Shown here: positions 41,392 through 50,241 of the stretch, piece by piece
How positions within the stretch are numbered: position 1 is the first letter of the stretch
Layout of the letters: each line of letters begins with the position of its first letter
Source: JANXMY01 sp965246745
GTDB taxonomy: Bacteria; Armatimonadota; Armatimonadia; Armatimonadales; Capsulimonadaceae
Direction of reading: 5' to 3'
Length of the DNA stretch: 64,000 nt
Assembly: GCA_965246745.1 (NCBI GenBank)
Contig: OZ251980.1
Location: 2,480,001 to 2,544,000, forward strand
Position numbers and translations under genes: made by a program
Notes under the pieces: model-generated
What the model was told of the DNA's origin: nothing
Databases searched by the model: none
What the model saw: the letters and a program-made list of their open reading frames with translations, nothing else

Positions 41392-42780
41392 TCAATTTTG
41401 AGCTTCCAGCACCAGCGCCCAGTCGGGCGCGGCGTCCGGGTCGGCGCTTGGGGTGGCGAACACCTGCACCCCCGCCGCCGGATACACGCCGAGCGCGGCG
41501 GCTTCCCGGCCTGTGCGCGGGTCCAGCCAGGCCGCCCGCACCGACCGCCCGGCCAGCCGCCCCAAATCCACCTCGACGGCCTGCCCCGGCAGGGGCGCAT
41601 ACACCAGCGCCGCGCGGCCGTCCTCGCGCCGCAGGGCGCACTGGTGTTCGGCGGGGCCGGCAGGGCCTGCGGGGAGCAGCGCGGGGCACGGCACGCCCCA
41701 GCCGCCGGGGCGGGACTGGAGAACACGGCGCAGGCAGCCCATCTGCGCCGCGCCGGGCCGGCGGAGGGCGTCGCGCCAGGGCCGGTCGGGGAAGTTGATC
41801 GGGGCGCGGACGCCGTCCCAGAACTGCCACACCGCATGGTGGCCGTAGATCACCCCGCAGCCGCCGGAAAACACCGACCGCCAGGCTTGTTTTCGGACTT
41901 CATAATCCCGGAAATAGCCCAGCGCGGGCTTGAAGTCCGGCCACGGGTTGACCGGATGGTCTTCGTAGTTCGGCTCGCCGTCCAGGGTCGGCTTCACCGG
42001 GGAAAGCGCATAGTCGCGGGCGATCCACTCCCAAACCGGCGCGTCTTTTTGGCCGTGCCCGGACTGCATCATGTTGACCGCCAGCCAGGGTTCGGCATGG
42101 AGCATCTGCGACGACGACAGCGGGCCGCCCTGCGGATGGTAGGAGATCAGCGCCCGCCCGTCCGTTCCTTCCAAAATGCCCTCGGCCATCGCCCGCCACA
42201 GCGGGGTCCAATCGGTGCTCGGGGAAAACCCGGCGTCCCACGGGTACGGCCACGCGGGGTCAATGCCGCTCAGCGCGGCGGGCCGGTCGCCGCCTAAAAT
42301 CCAAAACAGGTGGGAAGCGTCCCTGTACCGCGCCCCGAGCCGGCGGCCATAGGCCCGCGCGGTGTCGGGGTCGCCGGCATGGAAAATGCGTGGGCCGTCG
42401 CCCCACGGCGCGGTCAGCTTGTCGCCCCAGGTCGGCAGCAGGCCGACATACAGCCCGTGCGCCGCCGCCTGCGCGATTTGGGTGTCCATCCCCGCGAAAT
42501 ACGCTTCGTTGGGAGTGCGCGGGTTGTCGCTGTGCAGGGGGCGCTCGCCTGCCGCATTGGGCGTGTGCAGGCCGTCGAACTCCGCCAGCGCCGCCGCGCA
42601 GACCAAGTTGAAGCCCTGCGCGGCCCGCACGCCGAAGTAAAAGTCCGACTCGGCCGGCGTCAGCCGGTGGAACAGCTCCCAGGCCGTGTCGCCGAGCAGA
42701 AACAGGGGGTCGCCGGAGTCACCGGCGCAAAGCAGGTGCGGGTTCCGGGCGCAAACGCGCAAGGGGGGCAAAGCAGTCAT
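41392..42780 (-). CDS. DUF4038/GH140-like glycoside hydrolase
   Basis: A protein of 462 residues. FLLGDTAWELFHRL near the N-terminus, FWILGGDRP in the middle and PTLDGEPNYEDHP are the DUF4038 signatures; the D in GGDRP and E in DGEPNYE fit the catalytic residues of apiosidase-type GH140. A C-terminal beta domain (ALVYAPLPGQAVEVDL, VRAAWLDPRTG) matches the associated DUF5060-like/collagen-binding domain. No signal peptide, so it probably acts on imported oligosaccharides. The LacI gene follows on the same strand. Confidence 0.85.
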   Translation of the reverse strand: MTALPPLRVCARNPHLLCAGDSGDPLFLLGDTAWELFHRLTPAESDFYFGVRAAQGFNLVCAAALAEFDGLHTPNAAGERPLHSDNPRTPNEAYFAGMDTQIAQAAAHGLYVGLLPTWGDKLTAPWGDGPRIFHAGDPDTARAYGRRLGARYRDASHLFWILGGDRPAALSGIDPAWPYPWDAGFSPSTDWTPLWRAMAEGILEGTDGRALISYHPQGGPLSSSQMLHAEPWLAVNMMQSGHGQKDAPVWEWIARDYALSPVKPTLDGEPNYEDHPVNPWPDFKPALGYFRDYEVRKQAWRSVFSGGCGVIYGHHAVWQFWDGVRAPINFPDRPWRDALRRPGAAQMGCLRRVLQSRPGGWGVPCPALLPAGPAGPAEHQCALRREDGRAALVYAPLPGQAVEVDLGRLAGRSVRAAWLDPRTGREAAALGVYPAAGVQVFATPSADPDAAPDWALVLEAQN

Positions 42781-42834
42781 GCGGTATCATACCCCGGCGG
42801 CGGGGCAGCGCAAGCCCGAGGGCGGCGCAAAAAA

Positions 42835-42869
42835 ACGCCCGGCCTGCATGGGCAGCGCAGGCCGGGCGT
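42835..42869 (-). terminator. Terminator of ferritin-like pair 2
   Basis: ACGCCCGGCCTGC...GCAGGCCGGGCGT (42835-42847 and 42857-42869), followed on the minus strand by a run of seven T. Its stem is the same sequence as that of the terminator at 44941-44975. Confidence 0.93.
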
Positions 42870-42908
42870 CGGGTCTCCCCATCTGAGAAAGCCGGTTACG
42901 AAGGCCGG

Positions 42909-43790
42909 TTACGAAGGCCGGTACACAAAGCCGGCCGGGCCGGAAATGGCGGGGGTGACGCCATTGGTGGCCGGCAGCAGGTCCGGGAAGACCTGGCCGC
43001 CGGTGTTCAGCACCTGGTCGGCGGTCAGCGGCTGATCTGCGCCGCTGATGCCGGGGCCGACGCTGTTTTTGTCGGTCGCCAGCGGGGCGGTCGAAATCTT
43101 CGCCGGGGTCAAGTTCAGCGCGTTCAAGGCATACGCCAGGCCGGCGGCATGGCGGGCTTCGACGCCGAGAAACGACGCCGACGGGGCCAAAAACGGCGAC
43201 TTGATTTGAAGCAGGCCGGAGCCGCCGAGGTACGCGCCGATGCCGATGGTTTCAGCGGTGTGGACGCTGGCGACGGCGGCCCCGCGATCCAGGGCATTGA
43301 TGCCGAAGTCGTACAAGTATTTTGTTTTGTCCAGAAACGGGTTCGCGCTCGGGCTGCCGTACAGCGTGGTGGAGATGATGTCCCGCTGCTGGCCTTCGGT
43401 GGCGGCGAAGCCGATCAAAAGCGTCAAGTCCAGATTACTTGTTGTGTTCGGGGACAAGCCGAGACCGGCAATCGGACGGCCGAACATGTCGGTGCCGCCG
43501 CCGGTCAGCCGGGCGATGACCTGGCGGTAGCGCTCGGCTTCAATGGTTTCCACGGCCAGCGCAAAGTTCAGGATTTGAACGTCGGTGCTCGGGCTGGTGT
43601 AGTTTGTGGACACACTCGGGATTTTGACGACGTTCGGGTCGCTTGCCGCCGCGCCGGCGGGCAGAGCGCTGAAGTAGAACGTCACATGCGTTGTGGGAAC
43701 GGCGGCCGCCGCCGGACGCGCGGCCAGCAGGCTTGCGGCGGCGACTCCGGCGGCGGTGAGGGCTGCGCCGGAAAGAATTTTATCGCTCAT
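42909..43790 (-). CDS. Ferritin-like protein with signal peptide (pair 2, second gene)
   Basis: About 293 residues from the ATG at 43790. A signal peptide (ILSGAALTAAGVAAASLLAARPAAAA) precedes a ferritin-like four-helix core: ALAVETIEAERYR, FAATEGQQRD, VHTAETIGIGAYLG and GVEARHAAG. In the first ExxH motif the histidine is replaced (EGQQ), while the other ligands remain, so its metal site is altered compared with its relatives. It lies 36 bases after a Tat-type ferritin-like gene. Confidence 0.8.
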   Translation of the reverse strand: MSDKILSGAALTAAGVAAASLLAARPAAAAVPTTHVTFYFSALPAGAAASDPNVVKIPSVSTNYTSPSTDVQILNFALAVETIEAERYRQVIARLTGGGTDMFGRPIAGLGLSPNTTSNLDLTLLIGFAATEGQQRDIISTTLYGSPSANPFLDKTKYLYDFGINALDRGAAVASVHTAETIGIGAYLGGSGLLQIKSPFLAPSASFLGVEARHAAGLAYALNALNLTPAKISTAPLATDKNSVGPGISGADQPLTADQVLNTGGQVFPDLLPATNGVTPAISGPAGFVYRPS

Positions 43791-43826
43791 GGACAAAGGG
43801 TGCCTTTCAATAAACAAAAATAAATC

Positions 43827-44726
43827 CTACAGGAAGAACGGCTTGATCGCCGCCAGCACCTGCTTCGGGGTCAGCGCAAATTCGGCCGTGCCGGGGTAGG
43901 GGGCCGTGCTGCCGTCCAAAAACGCGCTCGGGATTTTGGCGCTTGCGGTCGGCTGAGCGCCCGCGCCGGTCGGGTTCGACGGGCCGGGGGCGGCGCTGGC
44001 GAGCGGGCTGCCGCTGATGTTGCCGAGCGCCAGGTTGATGGTCGCCGAATGCCGCGACTCGGTGGAATAAATCGTCGAAGCCGCCTGCACCAGCGTCTGG
44101 TTGTCCAAAAAGCCCGCCGCGCCGAGGTACGCCGAAACGCCGGTTTCTTCAGCGGTCAGGATGACATTCAAAATGGTCGGCAGCGCCGCGCCCGGCACCA
44201 GCCCGGCGGAAGCCGCCGAGTAGCCGTTGGGGTTGGCCGGAACGGCAGTGCCGCCCAGGGTCGGGATAAACGCCCGCAGGAAGTCGCGGTGGGCGGCTTC
44301 CACATACGCGTACTGCTGCAAGTAGGCAAAGCCGGCGGCGGCCTGGGTCGCCGACAGCGGGCCGGGCGAAACGGCCAGCGTGTACGCGTTCGCATTGGCC
44401 GCCGGCAGGGCGGCGGAGATCGGGACTCCGGCGGCGACATTGAGCGCCTGGCGGTACAAGTCGGCTTCCAGGGTTTCCAGGGTCAGGGCGTAGTTCAAGA
44501 CGACGAGGTCCTCGTTCTGGCCCGGAATGTTCGGAAAGTTGGCCTGGTCGGCGAACGAGGTCAAGCCGCCGCCGCTGACCGGGTTGCCGCCGGTGCCGCC
44601 GCCGCTGCTGCTGGAGCCGCCGCAGCCGGCGAGAAGCGCGGCGGCGGCGGTGCCGAGTCCGGCGGCGCTCATGCGGGCCAGAAACGTGCGCCGGCTGACC
44701 GCATCGTTGAGGAGGTCATGGGACAT
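43827..44726 (-). CDS. Tat-exported ferritin-like lipoprotein (pair 2, first gene)
   Basis: About 299 residues from the ATG at 44726. The N-terminus has a twin-arginine motif SRRTFLARM and lipobox LLAGC, followed by a Gly/Ser linker. The ferritin-like core keeps all diiron ligands: LTLETLEADLYR, YVEAAHRDF, AEETGVSAYLG and STESRHSA. It is Ferritin_2 (PF13668)-like. Such proteins are exported and may handle iron or reactive oxygen at the cell surface. A longer in-frame start upstream lacks a ribosome site; AAGGAAC precedes 44726. Confidence 0.85.
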   Translation of the reverse strand: MSHDLLNDAVSRRTFLARMSAAGLGTAAAALLAGCGGSSSSGGGTGGNPVSGGGLTSFADQANFPNIPGQNEDLVVLNYALTLETLEADLYRQALNVAAGVPISAALPAANANAYTLAVSPGPLSATQAAAGFAYLQQYAYVEAAHRDFLRAFIPTLGGTAVPANPNGYSAASAGLVPGAALPTILNVILTAEETGVSAYLGAAGFLDNQTLVQAASTIYSTESRHSATINLALGNISGSPLASAAPGPSNPTGAGAQPTASAKIPSAFLDGSTAPYPGTAEFALTPKQVLAAIKPFFL

Positions 44727-44940
44727 GGGATAAGTTCCTTTTCTAAAGGCGGCTTGAAAGCCGGGTTGTCGGGACAAAGCGCCGCCCCAGCCCGGAGCAT
44801 TCCGGGAAGGGGAGCAGGCGCGGAGGAAGCCGAACAAAAGTTTTTTACGGCGGTTTTATTATACAGAAAAAAGTGTCAAACGAAACCAAATTTTTTGCAC
44901 ATCTTAACATACGTTTTGTCGGGGATCAGGACACAAAAAA

Positions 44941-44975
44941 ACGCCCGGCCTGCTCACAAAGAGCAGGCCGGGCGT
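44941..44975. terminator. Terminator between the two ferritin-like pairs
   Basis: ACGCCCGGCCTGCTC-acaaa-GAGCAGGCCGGGCGT, perfect 15-bp stem with A-run before and T-run after, so active on both strands. Serves pair 1. Confidence 0.95.
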
Positions 44976-45001
44976 TTTGTCTTTATTCAATCGGCAGTGG
45001 G

Positions 45002-45778
45002 CTAGATAAAGACAAAGCCTTTGGGGCCGGAGATCGGGTTGATGACTCCATCACCTTTGACTGTCGTGTCTTTCGCGACGACCCCGCCCTGGTTCAAGAT
45101 GGCGTCCGGGGCAAGCGCAGTGTCGAGGCCGGGGCCATTGGCCGTGCCGGGGTCGCTGGACAGCGGCGCGGTGGCGAGTTTCGGGTTCTCGTTAAACAGC
45201 GGGCCGTTCAGCAGGATCGCGACCGCCGTGGTATGGCGGGCTTCGGTGCCGAGGATGGACGCAGCGACGCCGAGGTAGGGGCCGCCGGGGGTCAGGCCGC
45301 CGGGGCCGGCACCGCCGAGGTAGGCCGAGATGCCGGTCTGCTCGGCGGCGTAGACAAGCTGCACCGTCTGAAGACGGGTCAGGGGCGCGGTGCCGAAGTT
45401 GTTGGTGTTGGCAAACCCGAAGTCAAACTTCGCGCCCGCCGAAAGCGCCCAGTTGCCGCCGAGCTGGCTTTCCAGAAACGCCTGATGCTCCGCTTCGACC
45501 GTGCCGAAGTTTTGGAGGTAGGTCACGTCCGCACCGCTGACGCCCAGGCCGGTAATGGTCTGGCCGAACATGTCGGTGCCGCCGGTGGTGAGGCGGGCGA
45601 GAGCGTCTTTGTAAAGCCGGGCTTCCAGGGTTTCCAGGGCCAGCGCAAAGTTCAGAACTTTGATGTCCGGGGAAGGCGCGGAAGTCAGCGCGGAAAACGG
45701 CCCGGTCGGGATGGGGACCGCAGTGGTCCCGGCCGTGCCCGGATTGGTCGTAAAATACAAGGTGACATGCGTCGGCAT
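45002..45778 (-). CDS. Ferritin-like protein without signal peptide (pair 1, second gene)
   Basis: A protein of 258 residues. Core helices ALALETLEARLYK, GTVEAEHQAFL, YAAEQTGISAYLG and GTEARHTT keep the E, ExxH, E, ExxH ligand set. Its start MPTHVTLYFTTNPG aligns with the mature N-terminus of its paralogue at 42909-43790 (PTTHVTFYFSALPAG), so the signal peptide is missing or was never gained. Only 57 bases separate it from the upstream gene, too few to encode one. It may stay in the cytoplasm or travel with its Tat partner. Confidence 0.8.
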   Translation of the reverse strand: MPTHVTLYFTTNPGTAGTTAVPIPTGPFSALTSAPSPDIKVLNFALALETLEARLYKDALARLTTGGTDMFGQTITGLGVSGADVTYLQNFGTVEAEHQAFLESQLGGNWALSAGAKFDFGFANTNNFGTAPLTRLQTVQLVYAAEQTGISAYLGGAGPGGLTPGGPYLGVAASILGTEARHTTAVAILLNGPLFNENPKLATAPLSSDPGTANGPGLDTALAPDAILNQGGVVAKDTTVKGDGVINPISGPKGFVFI

Positions 45779-45835
45779 GGGAGATAATTCCTTTCGTTTA
45801 TTCGCCGTAATTTATATTCGCCGTAATTCAAGCAA

Positions 45836-46690
45836 TTACGCAACAAAGAACGGCTTGACGGCGGCGAGGACCGCTTTCGGCGTCTGGGCAAACTCAAATT
45901 CGTTCGCCGCGCCGGCCACCGGCTGCTTGCCGCCGACATCGCCGGTCGGGCCGGTCGGCAGGCCGAGCGTGTAGTTGACGCCTGACGAATGCCGCGCTTC
46001 GGTTGTGTAGATGCTGGACGCGATCTGGACATAAGCCGCGCTTGTCAGGAAACCCGCCGCGCCGAGGTAGGCGGTGACGCCGGTTTCCTCGACGGTGCGG
46101 ATCAGCTTCATAATGGTGTACAAGTCGGTGCCGGCCGCTAGGCCCGTCGTGTAGCCGTTGGGGTTCGCCGGAACCGGGGTCGCCCCGGCGGCGGTGATCG
46201 CCGCGCGGAGAAAGTCGCGGTGCGCGGCTTCAACCGCCGAATACTGCTGGAGGTACAGAAACGCAATGGGAGCGAGCGAGGTGTCCGGGAACGCGCCGTT
46301 GGGGACAGCTTGCGTGTAGGACGCGCCGCCGTCCGCCGGCAGGGCGGTCGCGACCGGCTTGCCCGCCGCGATGTTGAGCGCCTGGCGGTACAAGTCGGCT
46401 TCGACCGTTTCCAGCGTCAGCGCGTAGTTGAGTACGACCACGTTCTCGTTAGCGCCGGGAATGCCGGGAAAGTTTGCGGGGTCGGCAAACGAGGTCAGCC
46501 CGGTGCCGCTGACCGGGTTGCCGGCGCCCGAGCCGCCGTTGCCCGAGCCGCCGCAGCCGGCGATGAGGGCGGCGGCCGCCGTCCCGAGACCGGCGGCGGT
46601 CATGCGGGTTAAAAACGTGCGCCGGCTGACGGCGTCGCGCAGGAACCCGAGCGGAGCCTGCTCCGTGGATTGATCGAGAGAATCAGACAT
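45836..46690 (-). CDS. Tat-exported ferritin-like lipoprotein (pair 1, first gene)
   Basis: A protein of 284 residues. Twin-arginine motif SRRTFLTRM and lipobox LIAGC near residue 45, then a ferritin-like core with ALTLETVEADLYR, SAVEAAHRDFL, VEETGVTAYLG and TTEARHSSG, all metal ligands kept. Strongly similar to 43827-44726 throughout. The gene starts pair 1, which with pair 2 looks like a tandem duplication of a two-gene unit with its terminator. Confidence 0.87.
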   Translation of the reverse strand: MSDSLDQSTEQAPLGFLRDAVSRRTFLTRMTAAGLGTAAAALIAGCGGSGNGGSGAGNPVSGTGLTSFADPANFPGIPGANENVVVLNYALTLETVEADLYRQALNIAAGKPVATALPADGGASYTQAVPNGAFPDTSLAPIAFLYLQQYSAVEAAHRDFLRAAITAAGATPVPANPNGYTTGLAAGTDLYTIMKLIRTVEETGVTAYLGAAGFLTSAAYVQIASSIYTTEARHSSGVNYTLGLPTGPTGDVGGKQPVAGAANEFEFAQTPKAVLAAVKPFFVA

Positions 46691-46907
46691 GGTGAAAGCC
46701 TTTCTGCTGTGCCGCGCTGGGCAATCTTCGTCACGATTGAGTATACACCGTTCGCGTGCCGTTCTCCTGCTTGCGGGTTAATACCCGGTTACAATGTGTC
46801 CTAAGATGGGCAAAAAACGGCAGCAAAGCCGCAAACACCGCCAAGCCTGCCGGCAGGCTGTCCGCCGGCAGGCTGCCTTGCGGCGGGCAGGGACGGGGCG
46901 GCTCCTC

Positions 46908-46936
46908 TTGACACTCCCCCCGGAATCGGTTACACT
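46908..46936 (+). promoter_or_regulatory. Promoter of the 46978-51489 gene run
   Basis: TTGACA (46908-46913), 17-base spacer, TACACT (46931-46936), 41 bases before the start. Upstream is a palindrome-rich stretch (agcctgccggcaggct). Confidence 0.75.
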
Positions 46937-46977
46937 AGACGGGAACGCGGCGGCGCGGCTAAGGAGTAAGGATCAAC

Positions 46978-47547
46978 ATGGCGGCGGGCAAGCTGACATT
47001 GGGGTATGTGCTGTCGCAGGCGGTGGCGGACGATGTGTTTATGGGCGGCGCGATGGTCACGGACGCGTCCGGCCTGCCGCTGGAATTCCGCTACACCGAG
47101 CCGGTGCGGGCGACCAAATTGCAGCGCATCTTGTACGGCGACGTTTTGGAAAAATATATTCACGGCGAAGTGATTGCCGGCAACTTGATCGGGCGGCTGG
47201 ACCAGAAGCCCGAGCTGTTTCTGGTGTCCGACCCGGCGGTTTTGGACGCCGTTGCGGGAGCGGGCCGCCGGGCGGTGCTGCTGACCCCGAGCCGGGTGCC
47301 GCCGCTGAAAGAGTTCGGCGCGGTGCAGGACGTGTCCGACACGGAGTTTTTTTTGCAGGTCACGGACAGCGGCTCGCCGGTGCGGGTGCGCCTGCCGGGG
47401 CGCGGCGCGGACCCGGCGGGGCGCACCGATGCGGTCCGCCTGCTGTCCGAGATCGGGCGAACGATGGACCCGACCGAGCCGGTGGCGCGGATTGACGCCG
47501 CGATTAAGATGTTATGGACCGACGAGCAGACCCCGCCCCCGGCGTAG
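46978..47547 (+). CDS. Conserved hypothetical protein, first of a five-gene run
   Basis: A protein of 189 residues with a recognisable conserved centre (GGAMVTDASGLPLEFRYTEPV, then ATKLQRILYGDVLEKYIHGEV), which I have no name for. No signal peptide or membrane segment. The second half has a strand-rich part (VLLTPSRVPPL). It overlaps the next gene by 34 bases, so coupled translation is likely. Confidence 0.6.
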   Translation: MAAGKLTLGYVLSQAVADDVFMGGAMVTDASGLPLEFRYTEPVRATKLQRILYGDVLEKYIHGEVIAGNLIGRLDQKPELFLVSDPAVLDAVAGAGRRAVLLTPSRVPPLKEFGAVQDVSDTEFFLQVTDSGSPVRVRLPGRGADPAGRTDAVRLLSEIGRTMDPTEPVARIDAAIKMLWTDEQTPPPA

Positions 47548-48449
47548 ACGACGCACGCAGTGGCGTAGACGACCCGAGCGATGCAGCCCCGGACGACCCG
47601 AAAGAGTCCAAAAAAGAGTCCAAAGCCTGGGCGGCAGTGCGCCGGGCGCTGGGACGCGTGCTGGGCCGGGCCGGGGTGCGAAGCCTCAGCGACGCGGAGC
47701 GGACCATTGCCGCGCCGCTGCGGGAAGGAGCGCTGACTTTTCCGCCGCCCGCCGTTTCGCGCGGCGACGCGTGGAAGCCGTCGGCGGCGACCGCTCTGGC
47801 CCCGGTGCCGTCGGCCGGCGCGGGCCTGCGCGAAAGCGATTTGCTGCCGCGCGTGACCCTGGCGGCGGGCGACTATGCGGTCGGCTCGCCGCCGATTGCC
47901 GCCATGCCGGGCGCGGACACTTTGAAGGCGGCGCTCGGCGAAATCCCGCTGCTGTGGCCGCTGACCGTGATTGCTTTGCCGGAGTCGTTTGTGCGCCTGC
48001 CCGAGTCGCCGGTGAAAATCGGCCGCGCGGCACTGCCGGCGGAGCCGAAAACAACGGCGCTGGGCGGGTGGGGCCTGCCGGTGCCGGCCGGGGCGAAACT
48101 GCTGCGCCTGCCGCGCTTTGCCGAGCCGCGCATCAAGTGGGGCGGCGACAGCGTCCTGCGCCGGATGCCGGTGGTCCGCCGCAGCCGCCCTGTGGCCGGC
48201 GGGGGACAGGCCGAGCGCCGCCGCCTGGCGGAAACGGTCTCGCTGGCCCCGGACGAAGTGACCCTGCTGGGGGTGTACCCGGACGTGCCGATCCTCGCGG
48301 TGGAGCGGATTGTGGTGGAAGACGAAGGCCGCCGCCTCAAAGTGTGGCTGAAGCCGGAGGTGCTGCGGGGCCGCTCGGGAGCGCATCGGATCACGCTGCT
48401 GGTCGGGCGGCAGGCGGCCACGGGGAAAATGCTGCAAGCAGCGCTGTGA
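47514..48449 (+). CDS. Hypothetical protein, proline/alanine-rich
   Basis: A protein of 311 residues. An acidic then basic N-terminal stretch (with the repeat KESKKESK) is followed by a region rich in P, A and hydrophobic beta segments. No known motif. It overlaps the previous gene's 3' end and is followed 11 bases later by the next one. High GC allows other long frames here; this one is favoured by codon use and by its coupling. Confidence 0.5.
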   Translation: MDRRADPAPGVDDARSGVDDPSDAAPDDPKESKKESKAWAAVRRALGRVLGRAGVRSLSDAERTIAAPLREGALTFPPPAVSRGDAWKPSAATALAPVPSAGAGLRESDLLPRVTLAAGDYAVGSPPIAAMPGADTLKAALGEIPLLWPLTVIALPESFVRLPESPVKIGRAALPAEPKTTALGGWGLPVPAGAKLLRLPRFAEPRIKWGGDSVLRRMPVVRRSRPVAGGGQAERRRLAETVSLAPDEVTLLGVYPDVPILAVERIVVEDEGRRLKVWLKPEVLRGRSGAHRITLLVGRQAATGKMLQAAL

Positions 48450-48460
48450 CTGGGTAAACA

Positions 48461-48958
48461 ATGGCAATTGAAGTGCTGCTGGCGCAGGGGCTGGTACTGG
48501 TGTTCACGGCAGCGCTGTGGTGGATCGCCCGGCGCGATTTAGCCGCGCGGTCCGCCGCGCCGCCGGACACGGCGAAAAGCGCCGAGACCAACGCGGAAAT
48601 GGCGGAGCTGGAGCAGCTTTGCGCGACTCTCGAGACACTGGTAACCAGTCTCGCCCGGCGCTTGGACGCCGTGGAGCGAGCCGTGGCAGAGCCGTTTGTG
48701 CCCGCACCCCCCATGCCGGCAATGCCGAGCGTCCTGCCCATGCCGAGCGTCTCGCCCCTGCCGAGTATGCCGCTGCCGCCGGCGGTGCCGGTGATCAATG
48801 CCGCGCCGCCGGACACGCCGCCTGACCCGCGCTATGCGCCGGTGTATGCCCTGCTGGCGGCGGGCGTCTCCGACCCCGCCGAGCTGGCGCGGCGCACCGG
48901 GCTGGGACGCGGCGAAGTGGACCTGATTTTAAGCCTGCAAAGCCGCCGGGCGTTTTGA
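48461..48958 (+). CDS. Membrane-anchored protein with C-terminal DUF6115-like helix pair
   Basis: A protein of 165 residues: one N-terminal membrane segment (VLLAQGLVLVFTAALWWIA), a coiled-coil-like stretch (AEMAELEQLCATLETLVTSL), a proline-rich spacer (PMPAMPSVLPMPSV), and a C-terminal helix-turn-helix-like end (YALLAAGVSDPAELARRTGLGRGEVDLILSL). That end is typical of DUF6115/YlxL-like proteins. Function unknown. Confidence 0.6.
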   Translation: MAIEVLLAQGLVLVFTAALWWIARRDLAARSAAPPDTAKSAETNAEMAELEQLCATLETLVTSLARRLDAVERAVAEPFVPAPPMPAMPSVLPMPSVSPLPSMPLPPAVPVINAAPPDTPPDPRYAPVYALLAAGVSDPAELARRTGLGRGEVDLILSLQSRRAF

Positions 48959-49020
48959 TTTCGCGGGCGTTTTGATTTTGCCGTAGATTGTTCGCCATTC
49001 AAAGGAGCGCTTTTCTTATC

Positions 49021-50241
49021 ATGCCATTGACTTTCCACACACGCCGCGCCGGGCGGCTGCTTTCGCTGGCCGCGCTGTCGTCGCTGGCCGCCCTGCCGCT
49101 GGCGCTTTCCGGCTGCGCCCATTCCGACAGCAGCGCCGAAGGCGGCGGCGGCAACACGATTGCCGCCGCCGGCGGTCAAGCCGGGCCGGTCGCGACCCTG
49201 ACGACTCCTAAAAACAACACGCTGACCTTGTCCCAGGCTGAGTTTTATGCCCAGCTTCAAAGCTTCGTCCCCAACAACGGCCAGCAGTCGTTTGCTCCCG
49301 CCGGTCAGCCCGCCGGCAAGCTGGTGTTCCAGCAGGCGCTCCAATCGCTGATGTTTGAGGGCTTGGCCCAGGACCAGGGGGTCGCGCCCACCGATGCCGA
49401 AGTCAGCCGGCAGTACGATGTCGTTAAAACCATCAGCGATTACAAAAGCACCAAGCCGTTCGACCAGGCCCTCGCCGATGCCGGGCTGACCCCCGACCTC
49501 TTCAAAAGCCTGCAAGTCAAGCCGCAGCTTGCCCAGCTCAAGCTGGCGACCAAAGGCGCGACCGTTTCCGATGCGGACATTCAAACGTTCTACAACAGCA
49601 ACAAAGACAAAGCGTTCACCGCTCCGCCGCGCATTCACATCGCCGTGATTGTGGTCGGCACCCTGCCGGAAGCCCAGCAGATCGCCAAAGCCGTCAGCGG
49701 CGGCCAGACCTTTGCCAGCCAGGCCGCCCAGTCGCTGGAAAAAGGCACGCCCGACGGCGACCTGCCCAAGTGGTTCCCGCTGGACAGCCCGCCGCCGGAA
49801 GTCGCGCCGCTGATTAAAGCGGTCCGCACGGCGGCGGTCGGCACGGTCAGCGCCCCGATCCCGCTGCCGCTGCCGACCGGCCAGACCCGCTATGTGCTGG
49901 TCAAAGTGGTGGATAAAGTGGACAAAAAGCAGACGCTGACGCTGGACCAAGTCAAAGAGCTGATCCGCGCCCAGTTGTTGCAGCAAAAAGCGCAGGCGGA
50001 CCCCGCCGCCCAGCAGACCCTTCAGCAGCAGCTTCGGGACTTCCAAACCGGCGTGAAGATCACTGCCGCGCCCCAGTACGCGTCGGTGGTGCAGATTTTG
50101 ACCCACCCGGCCCCGCCGCAGCCCGCGCCGTTTTCGCCCGGCCCCGGCGGCCCGGCCCCCGGCGCACCTGCACCCGGCGGCCCCGCGCCCGGCGGCGCTC
50201 CGGCACCGGGCGGCTCGCCGTTCGCTCCCGCCAAGCCGTAA
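49021..50241 (+). CDS. Lipoprotein peptidyl-prolyl isomerase (PrsA/SurA-like)
   Basis: About 406 residues. Lipoprotein signal with lipobox LALSGC near residue 32. A SurA-type N-terminal helical domain (VFQQALQSLMFEGLAQDQGV) precedes a parvulin-type rotamase core (RIHIAVIVVGTLPEAQQIAKAV, FASQAAQSLEKG). The C-terminus is a Gly/Pro/Ala tail of about 50 residues. It folds exported proteins at the cell surface. AAAGGAG lies 13 bases before the ATG, slightly far; an upstream TTG at 48988 is less likely. Confidence 0.82.
   Translation: MPLTFHTRRAGRLLSLAALSSLAALPLALSGCAHSDSSAEGGGGNTIAAAGGQAGPVATLTTPKNNTLTLSQAEFYAQLQSFVPNNGQQSFAPAGQPAGKLVFQQALQSLMFEGLAQDQGVAPTDAEVSRQYDVVKTISDYKSTKPFDQALADAGLTPDLFKSLQVKPQLAQLKLATKGATVSDADIQTFYNSNKDKAFTAPPRIHIAVIVVGTLPEAQQIAKAVSGGQTFASQAAQSLEKGTPDGDLPKWFPLDSPPPEVAPLIKAVRTAAVGTVSAPIPLPLPTGQTRYVLVKVVDKVDKKQTLTLDQVKELIRAQLLQQKAQADPAAQQTLQQQLRDFQTGVKITAAPQYASVVQILTHPAPPQPAPFSPGPGGPAPGAPAPGGPAPGGAPAPGGSPFAPAKP

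Noticed and set aside
40653..41837. Minus-strand frame spanning the LacI gene and the GH140-like gene
   Set aside because: It crosses the LacI promoter and two well-defined genes in another frame.
47160..48467. Minus-strand frame over the hypothetical genes at 47-48 kb
   Set aside because: Arg/Gln/His-rich composition typical of a GC shadow; the plus-strand genes have coupled starts and a promoter.
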